Positions 50,586-57,954 of a DNA stretch of 63,307 nucleotides are shown piece by piece. Source of the stretch: Sphingomonas hengshuiensis. Its GTDB lineage: Bacteria; Pseudomonadota; Alphaproteobacteria; Sphingomonadales; Sphingomonadaceae. How positions within the stretch are numbered: the first letter of the stretch is position 1; each line of letters starts with the position of its first letter. The stretch spans positions 1 through 63,307 of the forward strand of contig QFNF01000042.1 in NCBI GenBank assembly GCA_003240755.1, read 5' to 3'. The notes under the pieces are model-generated. The model was not told the DNA's origin, ran no database searches, and saw only the letters and a program-made list of their open reading frames with translations. Position numbers and translations under genes: made by a program.

Positions 50586-51620
50586 TCACGCCGCCGCGAT
50601 CTTCAGCAGCTTGATCGCCTCCGAATTCATCACCGCCCCGCCGACGCGCCTGGTGGCATAGAAGTGGACGAACGGCTTGTTCGAATAGGGATCGCGCAGG
50701 ATCTGCGTCTCCGCCCGCTCGGCGATCAGATACCCCGCCTTGAAGTTGCCGAACGCGATCGGCGCGGCGCCGGCGGCGATGTCGGGCATGTCCCCGGCCT
50801 CGACCACCGGATAGCCCAGCAGCGTGTCGGGCTGCCCGCCGCTCAGCCCCGGCATCCACAGGAACGCGCCGTCGGCGGTCTTGAACTTGCGGATGCGCGC
50901 CGCGGTCTGCGCGTTCATCACCCAGCACGCGCCCTGCCGATAGGCCCCGCGCAGCGCGTGCACCAGGTCGATCAGCCGGTTCTCGGGATCGCTCCCGAAA
51001 TCGGCCGCCGCCCCGCTCGGCAGATATTGCAGCGTCCCGAACGGCCGCGCCGCGTCGCCCGTCGTGGCGGCGGGATAGCTCAGGAACCCGCGCGGCCGGT
51101 CGACCCCGCTGCCGCTGACGAACGCCTGCCCCTCGGCGCGGGCGAACTCGCCGGCGATCTCGCCCGCCAGCCACGCCTCGACATCGAACGCCGCATCGTC
51201 CAGCATCGCCTGGCTCGCCGCCGGATTGGCGTACAGCTCGCCCATCGGCGGCGCGATCTCGTTGAAGGTCGGCGTCGCCGTCTCCGGCCGCGCCCCCGCC
51301 TCGCTCGCCCAGCCCGACGGCGTGGCCCCGCTCGTCACCAGCTTGCGATACCCCGCCGATCCGACGCGCACCACCTGCGCGATGGCGCGGATCGGGCTGG
51401 CGACCTTGAGCGTCGCGGCGATCATCGCATCGATCTCGCGCGGCACGGCATAGCCGCCGCCCGCGTCGCTCGTCCCCGCGACCGCCTTGGTCTCCACGGT
51501 CGTCCCGCTGCGCACGAACGCGCCGAAGCCCTCCGCCGGCGCCGCCGCGCCCAGCATCGGCCGCCCCCCGCCTGCCGCCACACCCGAAAAGCTGCCTGCC
51601 AGCGTCTCGATCGTCATCAT
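50586..51620 (-). CDS. Major capsid protein, HK97 family (GTA gp5-like)
   Basis: About 344 aa. The N-terminal delta-like region (to about residue 45) leads to 'SDAGGGYAVPREIDAMIAAT', the usual start of the mature HK97 capsid fold, followed by 'LYANPAASQAMLDDAAFDVE', 'AFVSGSGVDRPRGFLSYPAA' and 'FGNFKAGYLIAERAETQILR'. This is shorter than RcGTA capsid (about 400 aa). Start codons cluster at 51617-51632; 51620 is chosen because GGGG lies 6 nt upstream. An intrinsic terminator ends at 51633, immediately in front. Confidence 0.92.
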   Translation of the reverse strand: MMTIETLAGSFSGVAAGGGRPMLGAAAPAEGFGAFVRSGTTVETKAVAGTSDAGGGYAVPREIDAMIAATLKVASPIRAIAQVVRVGSAGYRKLVTSGATPSGWASEAGARPETATPTFNEIAPPMGELYANPAASQAMLDDAAFDVEAWLAGEIAGEFARAEGQAFVSGSGVDRPRGFLSYPAATTGDAARPFGTLQYLPSGAAADFGSDPENRLIDLVHALRGAYRQGACWVMNAQTAARIRKFKTADGAFLWMPGLSGGQPDTLLGYPVVEAGDMPDIAAGAAPIAFGNFKAGYLIAERAETQILRDPYSNKPFVHFYATRRVGGAVMNSEAIKLLKIAAA

Positions 51621-51632
51621 CGTCATCCCCAT

Positions 51633-51666
51633 AAAAAAGGGGGTGCCGCACGTTCGCGACACCCCC
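51633..51666 (-). terminator. Intrinsic terminator (attenuator) abutting the capsid start
   Basis: Minus strand: stem GGGGGTG...CACCCCC (51666-51660 with 51645-51639), inner GCG/CGC pairs, then six T at 51638-51633. The capsid start codons lie 1-16 nt further on, and the ribosome-binding GGGG is the next sequence after the T run. There is no room for a promoter, so capsid mRNA must come from read-through of this terminator. Confidence 0.82.
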
Positions 51667-51730
51667 GGTTGTGGAAAGCTTTTTCGTTGCGGTGCCGGCC
51701 CGACGCGCGGGAGCGCGTCCGAAGCAACCC

Positions 51731-52108
51731 TCACCCGTCCTCGACCGCATGAATGCGCGCCAGCGGCTGCATCGGCTGCGCGACCACGCTGACCTCGACC
51801 AGCTCGGCCGCGGCGATCGTCCGCCACGCCCCCTGCCGAACGCTGGTCGCGCGGTAGCCGAACGACAGCCCGCCAAGCGCCCCGGTCCGCACCAGCCGCG
51901 CGACTTGCGGCGCCTCGATCCGCCCGATCACGCCCAGGCCGCGCGCATCCTCCCCCAGCCACTCGATCGTCCCGATCGGTGGCCCGCGATGCTGCCACAA
52001 CAGCGGCACCGCCCCCCTCGCCACCAGTGCGCCCGGCAGCACGATGTCGCCGCCCCGGTCGGCCCGGCCGAAGATCGCGGCATAGCCCGCGAACCTCACC
52101 GCGCCCAT
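51731..52108 (-). CDS. HK97-family prohead protease (GTA gp4-like)
   Basis: A 125-aa protease: 'RFAGYAAIFGRADRGGDIVL' at the N-terminus, the catalytic His in 'LLWQHRGPPIGTI', the Ser in 'TGALGGLSFGYRA', and 'ELVEVSVVAQPM' at the end. It matures the capsid shell. The ATG at 52108 is the conserved start; the frame overlaps the DUF6127 gene end by 13 nt. Confidence 0.9.
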   Translation of the reverse strand: MGAVRFAGYAAIFGRADRGGDIVLPGALVARGAVPLLWQHRGPPIGTIEWLGEDARGLGVIGRIEAPQVARLVRTGALGGLSFGYRATSVRQGAWRTIAAAELVEVSVVAQPMQPLARIHAVEDG

Positions 52109-52416
52109 TCGCCCCACCCGGTCCTGACCGCGATCCCCACCAGCAGCAGCGCGAACGCCATGCGCATCACCCATGCGAGCGCCGCGCGCACCGCCGATCG
52201 CTTGGCATCGCGCCATGCCTTCAACAGCTCGCGCAGTTCCTGCACGTCGCCCGCCGCCGCCGCGTCGGACAGCCCGATCCGCGCCATCGCCCGTGCCGCG
52301 CCCAGCGCACCCGCCTCCTCGGCGATCGCGCGCAGCGTCTGCAGGTCGGCGCCGTCGCCCGCCGCCTGTGCCATCAACTGGGCCAGCAGCGCCGCATCGC
52401 CCCCCCTGTCAACCAT
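52096..52416 (-). CDS. DUF6127-like small membrane protein (gp3.5 position)
   Basis: A 106-aa protein: 'ALLAQLMAQAAGDGADLQTL', 'GDVQELRELLKAWRDAKRSA', then one hydrophobic helix ('WVMRMAFALLLVGIAVR', about residues 82-98). The sequence fits the small DUF6127 family seen between portal and protease genes in sphingomonad GTA clusters. Its role is unknown; one membrane anchor suggests a part in assembly at the membrane or in lysis (inference). Confidence 0.75.
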   Translation of the reverse strand: MVDRGGDAALLAQLMAQAAGDGADLQTLRAIAEEAGALGAARAMARIGLSDAAAAGDVQELRELLKAWRDAKRSAVRAALAWVMRMAFALLLVGIAVRTGWGEWAR

Positions 52417-52454
52417 GCCTTGTCTCCCACGCTCGCCCGCGCTAGCGCCGCCCC

Positions 52455-52604
52455 GTGAGACCGCGCCTCCGCATCATCGTCGCCGCCTTCGGCGCCGCCC
52501 TCCTCGCCTTCACCTTCGCGCTGCCGTTCCTGAAGGGGAAACGCTGCCTCGACGCCGGCGGCCGGTTCGACCGCACCACGCTGGCGTGCAGCATGCCGCG
52601 TTGA
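52455..52604 (+). CDS. Small secreted/membrane protein with two cysteines, opposite strand
   Basis: A 49-aa frame starting with GTG at 52455: (V)RPRLRIIVAAFGAALLAF gives a signal or membrane helix, followed by 'KGKRCLDAGGRFDRTTLACS'. The pattern C-x3-GGR-(F/W)-D-x-T-x3-C occurs in small alphaproteobacterial envelope proteins. It is the only plus-strand gene candidate inside the GTA cluster and fills most of the gap between the DUF6127 and portal genes. No clear ribosome binding site was seen, so confidence is moderate. Confidence 0.55.
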   Translation: MRPRLRIIVAAFGAALLAFTFALPFLKGKRCLDAGGRFDRTTLACSMPR

Positions 52605-52649
52605 CATGCGGGCGGTGCCGGCCCGCCTGAGCGGATCGAACAAGCGCCG

Positions 52650-53768
52650 TCACATCCCCACCAGCGCCCGCTTCTCCTCCGCGCTCAGGAAATCCGCCGC
52701 CCCGATCCGCGCCCACAACTGGTCGCGCTCGTCGGACAGCTCGGGCACCCGGTCGAGATCGGTGGTGAGCGCCCCCGTCCCCAGCCACGCATCGATCCCC
52801 TGGCCCAGCGCGCCCAGCACCCGGTTGGCCAGCGGCACGATCGTCTGCCGCCACAGCGCCCGGTTCGCCTCGCGGTAATTGGCGAAGGTATTGTCGCCCG
52901 GCATTCCCAGCAGCATCGGCGGCACCCCGAACGCCAGCGCGATCTCGCGCGCCGCCTGGCCTTTAAGCCCCACGAAATCCATGTCGGCCGGGGTCAGGCT
53001 CATCGCCTGCCATTTCAGGCCCCCGTCGAGCAGCATCGGCCGCCCGGCATTGGCCGCGCCGGCAAAGGCGTCGTCCATCTGCGCGCGCAGCCGGTCGAAC
53101 TGCTCGCCCGACAGCACCGCCCCGTCGCCCGGGTCGTGGACCAGCGCCCCCGACGGCCGCGCGGCATTGTCGAGCAGCGCCTTGTTCCACCGCGCCGCCT
53201 CGTTGTGGATCGCGACCGCGCCGGCCGCCGCGCCGAGGCACCCCAGCCCGTAATGGTCGTCGACCGGGTGGAAGCCGCGGATATGGACCAGCCCCGGCCG
53301 TTCGCCGTCGTTCGCCGCGATCCGCATCACCCGTTCGCCGACACGATACCGATAGGCCACCGGCCACCCGGTCGCATCCGCCTCGACCGTCACCCGCTCG
53401 GGGCGCAGCGCATAGAGTTCGCCGATCCCGCCCGCGCCGTCGTCGATCAACTGGATATAGGCGTTGCCGTGCAGCAGCAGTTGCGCGCCCACGCTCTCCA
53501 GCAATTCCTGCCCGGCCAAGCGCGCCGTCACCAGCGCCACCGCCCGCGCGTCGCCGCCGACCGGTATCGCCGCCAGCCCTTCGGCCACGATCCGGACCGC
53601 GCGCTGCGCGACCGGATTGGTCAGATACGCGGCACGCACCTGCGCCTCATACCCCTGCGCCCATCCTCCCGCCGCCGGCCCGCCGCCCTCGCGCCACAGC
53701 GTGGCGCCGCCCTGCGCCAGCACCGGCCGCGCCCCGTCGCGCCCGGATCTGCGTCCGAACCATTTCAT
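52650..53768 (-). CDS. Portal protein (HK97/GTA gp3-like)
   Basis: A 372-aa portal: 'AYLTNPVAQRAVRIVAEGLA', 'QLLLHGNAYIQLIDD', 'GLGCLGAAAGAVAIHNEAAR', 'FGVPPMLLGMPGDNTFANYR' and 'EANRALWRQTIVPLANRVL', all typical of HK97-type portals. The dodecamer forms the DNA entry channel. A GGGAGG site precedes ATG 53768. An intrinsic terminator ends at 53786, only 17 nt upstream of the start codon. Confidence 0.94.
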   Translation of the reverse strand: MKWFGRRSGRDGARPVLAQGGATLWREGGGPAAGGWAQGYEAQVRAAYLTNPVAQRAVRIVAEGLAAIPVGGDARAVALVTARLAGQELLESVGAQLLLHGNAYIQLIDDGAGGIGELYALRPERVTVEADATGWPVAYRYRVGERVMRIAANDGERPGLVHIRGFHPVDDHYGLGCLGAAAGAVAIHNEAARWNKALLDNAARPSGALVHDPGDGAVLSGEQFDRLRAQMDDAFAGAANAGRPMLLDGGLKWQAMSLTPADMDFVGLKGQAAREIALAFGVPPMLLGMPGDNTFANYREANRALWRQTIVPLANRVLGALGQGIDAWLGTGALTTDLDRVPELSDERDQLWARIGAADFLSAEEKRALVGM

Positions 53769-54092
53769 CGCTGTCCTCCCGAATGAAAAAAGGCCCCGCG
53801 TCGCCGCGAGGCCGGTGATTTCCCTGCCGTCAGGAGCAAGGCACCTGCCCACCCCTCACCCACTCCGTTCGGTTCGAGCAGCTTCGAGCGAAGTCGAGAA
53901 GCGTCTGTCGAGAACGCCTCGTTCGTGGCACCCCCTTCTCGACTACGGTTCTCGACAAGCTCGAACCTGCGCTCGAAGCAAACGGAAGGGCGGAGAGCAG
54001 TGAGAGGCCCGACCATACCCCCGCGACGAACCAATCCCGACCCCAACGCCATCCCGGCGAAGGCTGGGATCTCCCCGTTACGAAAACGCCCC
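53769..54092. other. Repeat-bearing spacer between large terminase and portal
   Basis: No gene seen. It contains the attenuator at 53786-53813, a direct-repeat string CCGTTCGGTTCGAGCAGC at about 53865 that recurs at about 56728 (CCGTTTGGTTCGAGCAGC), inverted GAGCGAAGTCGAGAA/TTCTCGAC arms at about 53886-53970, and a partial REP arm near 54050. Most GTA clusters have terminase and portal close together, so this is an insertion of repeat DNA. Confidence 0.6.
53786..53813 (-). terminator. Intrinsic terminator (attenuator) abutting the portal start
   Basis: Minus strand: stem GGCCTCGC/GCGGGGCC (53813-53806 and 53799-53792, one G-T pair) followed by six T at 53791-53786. The portal ribosome binding site and ATG follow within 18 nt, leaving no space for a promoter. 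Confidence 0.8.
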
Positions 54093-55400
54093 TCACAACA
54101 CCCGGACCACCGCCTGTCCCCGCGCGCCCAGCATCAGCTCGTGCATCGCCCATACCAGCGCGTCGGCGCGGTCCGGCGACCGTCCCGGCCCTTCATACCC
54201 GCCGCCCGCGACCAGCCCGCACAGCTCGTCCTCCAGCGCCGGGAACGTGCCGCCATGGAACGCCCGCCCGTTCTCGTACAACAGCACCACCGGTTCGGCC
54301 CGTGCCGCCTTGCCCCGCGACGCATGGGCCAGCGTCACCGGCAACCCGGCATCCGCCGCGCGCAGCACGCTCGCCACCATCGCCCCGCCCTGGTTCGCTT
54401 CCGCCACCACCCGGTCGGCGCCGTGCCGCGCGGCGCATGCCGCGACCGCCTGCGACCAGCCCTCGGGCGACAGGCCGGCGACGGTCGCATCCTCGATGAC
54501 ATAGGCATGGCCGTCGCCGCCGCGCCCGACCGCGACGATGCCGCACGCATCGCCATCGACCCCGGCGGGCGGATCGACCCCGATCACCACCCGCACCAGC
54601 GCGGGCACCGCCGCCACCCGCCGCGTCTCGATCAGGTCGCGCGACCACAATGCGCCCGCCACCTCCTCGATCAGCTCGCCGTCCAGCTCCTGCCGCCCCA
54701 GCCTGGTGCCGGCATAGGCCCGCTCGATCTGCGCGAAATAGCGTTCGGACAGATGGATGTTGTCGCGCGACCGCCCGCCGCTGATCCTGACCCCCGGCAT
54801 TCCCCGGATGCGCCGCAACAGGGGCACGACCCGCGGCGTCGTCGTCACCAGCGTCTGCGGCCGCTCCCCCATCCGCATCCCCATCATCAGGTTGTCCCAC
54901 GCCGCATCGGCGTTGCGCCATTTCGCCAGCTCGTCGCACCATGCGACATGATGCTCGGGGCCGCGCAGCCCGTCGGCGCTTTCGGCGGCATAGACATGCG
55001 CCTCGGCCCCCGATCCGAATTCGACGACGCCGCGCGACGGCCGGTACACGACCGGCCCGTAATGCCGCCCGACCGCCAGCACCCCCGCCGGTCCGCGCAC
55101 CATCACGCTTTCGACATCGCGCCGCGTCGCCCCGACCAGCGCGATGCGCAGGTCGCGCTGCGCCGCCGCCCGCGCGCACACCCATTCCGATCCGGCGCGC
55201 GTCTTGCCGAAACCGCGCCCCGCCTGGATCAGCCACACCGTCCAGTCATTGTCGGCGATCGTCTGCCCGTCATGCGCCCACAGCGTGAACCGCGTCAGCA
55301 GCTCGCGCCGGCGATGCGGCGTGACCTTCAACAGGAACCGCTCGAGCTGCGCATCGTCCAGTTCGGCCATTGCAGCGACCAGCGGGTTGACGCCGGTCAT
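54093..55400 (-). CDS. Large terminase subunit (GTA gp2-like)
   Basis: A 435-aa packaging ATPase/nuclease. Walker A is 'QAGRGFGKTRAGSEW' (about residue 60), Walker B 'HHVAWCDELAKW', the coupling motif 'TLVTTTPR', and the nuclease domain starts with 'VVIGVDPPAGVDGDACGIV' followed by 'VVAEANQGGAMV'; a late acidic residue is in 'DRADALVWAM'. It packages DNA headfuls into the prohead. It overlaps the small-terminase gene by 4 nt. Confidence 0.95.
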   Translation of the reverse strand: MTGVNPLVAAMAELDDAQLERFLLKVTPHRRRELLTRFTLWAHDGQTIADNDWTVWLIQAGRGFGKTRAGSEWVCARAAAQRDLRIALVGATRRDVESVMVRGPAGVLAVGRHYGPVVYRPSRGVVEFGSGAEAHVYAAESADGLRGPEHHVAWCDELAKWRNADAAWDNLMMGMRMGERPQTLVTTTPRVVPLLRRIRGMPGVRISGGRSRDNIHLSERYFAQIERAYAGTRLGRQELDGELIEEVAGALWSRDLIETRRVAAVPALVRVVIGVDPPAGVDGDACGIVAVGRGGDGHAYVIEDATVAGLSPEGWSQAVAACAARHGADRVVAEANQGGAMVASVLRAADAGLPVTLAHASRGKAARAEPVVLLYENGRAFHGGTFPALEDELCGLVAGGGYEGPGRSPDRADALVWAMHELMLGARGQAVVRVL

Positions 55401-55885
55401 ACCCGCCGCTCCTGCTTGCCGCGCATCGCCTTGATCCGGGCGATCAGCATTGCGTCGGTTTCGGCCTGCGTCGCCCGCAACTGCGCCTCGCGACGACCGC
55501 TACCCGGTTTTACCACGGCGCGATGCCGGTCGAGCAGCTTGATCGCCTGTTCGACACTGATCGTCCCCGTCACGACCGTATCGGGATCGCCGACCTGTAC
55601 TCCCTCCAGCGCGGCGATCGCCTTGGATACCAATATCGCTTCCAGCCGGTCGTACCCGGTCAGCAGCGCCATGCGCCATTGCTCGGCAAAGGCCGGATCG
55701 CGCCGCCGCAGCGCATAGACGCTGGCCTGCGATAGCCCGACCGCCTCGGTCGCGGCCCGCACGTTGCAGGTCGCCGCGACATGATCGAGAAACCGTTCAC
55801 GCCGGCTCGGCGTCCATCCCTGCGCGATGCGCTGCTGCTGCACCGGACGGTTGCCGCCGCTCGTCAGCACCTCTTCCCTCTCCAT
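55397..55885 (-). CDS. Small terminase-like DNA-binding protein (GTA gp1-like)
   Basis: About 162 aa. 'TPSRRERFLDHVAATCNVRA' and 'ATEAVGLSQASVYALRRRDP' form an N-terminal helix-turn-helix; 'AFAEQWRMALLTGYDRLEAI' and a charged C-terminus follow. This matches the gp1/TerS protein at the head of alphaproteobacterial GTA clusters, which in RcGTA lacks specific DNA recognition. It is the first gene after the LexA-box promoter. The start is taken at 55885; the frame is open upstream to 55945. Confidence 0.85.
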   Translation of the reverse strand: MEREEVLTSGGNRPVQQQRIAQGWTPSRRERFLDHVAATCNVRAATEAVGLSQASVYALRRRDPAFAEQWRMALLTGYDRLEAILVSKAIAALEGVQVGDPDTVVTGTISVEQAIKLLDRHRAVVKPGSGRREAQLRATQAETDAMLIARIKAMRGKQERRV

Positions 55886-55955
55886 CTCCCGCCCCCCAGA
55901 CGCGATGCGGGGCCGACGACGTTTCCGTCCGGCCCCGATCCCCACAATTCCCGAT

Positions 55956-55970
55956 GTTCCTGTTTTGTGC
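55956..55970. promoter_or_regulatory. Second LexA-type half-match overlapping the GTA -10 region
   Basis: GTTC-N7-GTGC on the plus strand, 7 of 8 conserved bases of the alphaproteobacterial SOS box. It overlaps the predicted -10 hexamer and start of the GTA promoter. It lies 44 bp from the perfect box, about four helical turns. Confidence 0.45.
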
Positions 55971-55992
55971 CATATCAGCGTGACGATGTCAA
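55964..55992 (-). promoter_or_regulatory. Predicted GTA cluster promoter
   Basis: Minus strand: a consensus -35 TTGACA at 55992-55987, 17-nt spacer, -10-like CACAAA at 55969-55964, 79 nt upstream of the terS start. The -10 is weak, suggesting that an activator may be needed. Confidence 0.5.
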
Positions 55993-55999
55993 GCGCGAT

Positions 56000-56014
56000 G
56001 TTCCCATATGGTTC
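56000..56014. promoter_or_regulatory. LexA (SOS) box upstream of the GTA cluster
   Basis: GTTC-CCATATG-GTTC is an exact match to the alphaproteobacterial LexA consensus GTTC-N7-GTTC. It lies 8 bp upstream of the predicted -35 of the GTA promoter and 128 bp before the divergent gene at 56142, so LexA could affect both. Confidence 0.65.
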
Positions 56015-56141
56015 GTTTTCGCGCGCCCATGGCGGAATGCCGTCCGCATCCCCATATTGCCTCCATCGCTGGCAGATGGTCCGTAGGCGCCAGCGACCGG
56101 GAGACGTGCGCGCTTCCGCTTACGCTGTTGGAGCGTCGAAC

Positions 56142-56312
56142 ATGGACCTCAACTATCTGCTGCATCGCCATCAGGTCGCGCTGATGCGCGCCGCCACCGC
56201 CGCCTCGCCGGAGGCCGCCCATGCCCATGGCGGCATGGCCCGCTGCTACGAACGCCAGATCGCGTCGCAACGCGACACGCTCGGCGCCTCGGGCCGGATG
56301 GTGCTTGCATGA
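56142..56312 (+). CDS. Small conserved protein, 56 aa, divergent from the GTA cluster
   Basis: 'MDLNYLLHRHQVALMRAATA' followed by 'EAAHAHGGMARCYERQIA': a short helical protein with the look of small phage/GTA-associated proteins in sphingomonads (LHR-Q-x-LMRA pattern). Function is unknown. Its stop overlaps the start of the next gene by 4 nt (ATGA at 56309), so the two are translated together. Confidence 0.65.
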   Translation: MDLNYLLHRHQVALMRAATAASPEAAHAHGGMARCYERQIASQRDTLGASGRMVLA

Positions 56313-56662
56313 GCGCCCTCGCCGAACGGACCGCGCCGGACGCGACGCCGGACGCGCCGGTCGATGCCGCCCCCGCCGGTGCCCCCGTCGACGCCGTCGC
56401 CGCGCCTGCCGACCCCGCGCCCCGCCCCGGCGCGATGAAGTTCCGCCGCAAATACACGACGGTCCGCCTGACCCCCGAACAGGCCAGCCGCCAGGGCCAG
56501 GTCGCGACCAGCGCCTTTCGCCGCTTCGGCGAACGCGACGCGGCGATGGCGTTCCTCAACGCCCATGACGAAACCCTTGGCGGCCGCCCGCTCGACCTCG
56601 CGATCGCGAGCGCGCAAGGGCTGGCTACGGTCGAGGCGGCAATGGCGGAGCGGACGGCGTAG
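56309..56662 (+). CDS. MbcA/ParS/Xre antitoxin-like C-terminal domain protein
   Basis: A 117-aa protein. The first 42 residues are an Ala/Pro/Asp-rich disordered segment. 'MKFRRKYTTVRLTPEQASRQ' follows, and the C-terminus 'AMAFLNAHDETLGGRPLDLA' with 'ASAQGLATVEAAM' closely resembles the toxin-binding domain of MbcA/ParS/Xre antitoxins (W/FLN-x-LGG-x-PLDL-x-G). No RES-domain toxin lies next to it, so it is an orphan or has another role, perhaps regulatory for the divergent GTA promoter (inference). Confidence 0.62.
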   Translation: MSALAERTAPDATPDAPVDAAPAGAPVDAVAAPADPAPRPGAMKFRRKYTTVRLTPEQASRQGQVATSAFRRFGERDAAMAFLNAHDETLGGRPLDLAIASAQGLATVEAAMAERTA

Positions 56663-57000
56663 GGCGGATAGCTGCCCGCTGCCTACCGACCTGCCTGCAT
56701 TACCCACACCGTTCGGTTTCGCCCACACCGTTTGGTTCGAGCAGCTTCGAGCCTGTCGAGAAGAGGGTTGGGTGAACCATGCCCCGCTTGGTTCACCCAA
56801 CCCTCGTCGAGAACGCCGTGTTTGGGCCGCCGCCCTCAATGAAATTGGACCATTCGGAGAACCCGTTCATGCTGAGTAGGGACTGAGCGAAGTCGAAGGC
56901 CCGTATCGAAGCATCTCGCCGCCAGCGGTCCTTCGATACGCCATTTCGACAGGCTCAATGGCTACTCAGGACCAACGGACATGGGCAATTTCCCCCCCCT
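56663..57000. other. Repeat-rich spacer
   Basis: No gene seen. It contains a perfect 17-bp inverted repeat (56763-56779 and 56789-56805, core GGGTTGGGTGAACCA) with a 9-nt loop and no T run. A second long imperfect inverted repeat joins about 56878-56915 (TGAGCGAAGTCGAAGG, CGTATCGAAG) with about 56930-56962 (CTTCGATACG, TTTCGACAGGCTCA). These are common dispersed repeats in this bacterial group. Confidence 0.6.
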
Positions 57001-57954
57001 TCACAACCCCGCCAGCATCCGTTCCCACGCCGCGACCTCCTCCTCGCGCCGCCCCAGCATCCGCAGCGGCCCCGCCGCGCCGCTCGCCGGATCGACCTCG
57101 ATCTCGCCATCCCATTCGAACGTCGCGTTGCCCGCGATCGTCACCACGTCGCCGACATCGGCCTTCGCCCGCACCATGCCGCCGCGATTGAAGACCCGCG
57201 TTTCCACGCTCCACCCGATCCGCCCGGTCCGCGCCGCCGCCAGCGTCGATGCCGCCATCGCGCTGCCGCAACTGTTGGTCAGCCCGACGCCGCGCTCATA
57301 GGTCCGCACGAACAGCGCGGGCGCATGGCCCGTCTCGCGCAGCTCGACGAAGCTGACATTGGCCCGTGCCGGGATCAGCGCCGGCCCGCCCTCGCACCAG
57401 TCGCCCAGCGTCACCAGCTCGTCCTCGTCGACCGCATCGACGAACGCGACCAGGTGCGGGTTGGGCATCGCCACCGCGGTGAAGCGGCGCCCGCTCGGCA
57501 ATCCGGGGATCGCCGCATCGACGAACGGCGTGGCCGCGCCGGTGGTCAGCCCGACGTCGCGCGGGACCAGCGATACCGGCCCGACCTTCGTCTCGATCGT
57601 CGTCACGCCGTCGGCGATCGGCGCGACCGCGCGCGCCTGCGCCGCGCTCTGCTTCAACCGCACCCGGCCGGCATCGCTCCCCGTCGCCTCGAACCCCAGC
57701 CGCGCGGTACAACGCAACCCGTTCAGACACGTCTCCGCCTCCGACCCATCCGGATTGAACATCCGCATACCGAAAATATGCTCGTTATCCGAGTGTGTTA
57801 GCAGCAATATCCCGTCGCCGCCGACATCGCCGGACCGATCCGCCAGCGCCCGCGCCACCCGCGCCCATTCGGCGTCGCCCAGCACGATCGCGCGCGCATC
57901 GATCAACGGGAAGTCGTTGCCCGAACCATGGGCCTTCACGAACGTGAACTTCAT
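57001..57954 (-). CDS. dapF: Diaminopimelate epimerase-like protein
   Basis: A 317-aa two-domain DapF-fold protein. 'FVKAHGSGNDFPLIDARA' opens the protein. The first catalytic Cys is in 'NPDGSEAETCLNGLR' (about residue 76) and the second in 'GLTNSCGSAMAAS' (about 227). The canonical string after the first Cys is GNG; here it is LNG, and the second loop reads SCGSA rather than ACGTG. It should interconvert LL- and meso-diaminopimelate for lysine and peptidoglycan, or be a divergent paralogue. It overlaps the GST gene by 4 nt. Confidence 0.85.
   Translation of the reverse strand: MKFTFVKAHGSGNDFPLIDARAIVLGDAEWARVARALADRSGDVGGDGILLLTHSDNEHIFGMRMFNPDGSEAETCLNGLRCTARLGFEATGSDAGRVRLKQSAAQARAVAPIADGVTTIETKVGPVSLVPRDVGLTTGAATPFVDAAIPGLPSGRRFTAVAMPNPHLVAFVDAVDEDELVTLGDWCEGGPALIPARANVSFVELRETGHAPALFVRTYERGVGLTNSCGSAMAASTLAAARTGRIGWSVETRVFNRGGMVRAKADVGDVVTIAGNATFEWDGEIEVDPASGAAGPLRMLGRREEEVAAWERMLAGL

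Noticed and set aside
41634..55885. The phage-like cluster as an active, complete prophage
   Set aside because: No integrase, excisionase, replication, lysis or attachment genes accompany it, and gene order matches RcGTA from gp1 to gp15; a GTA-type cluster is the better reading.
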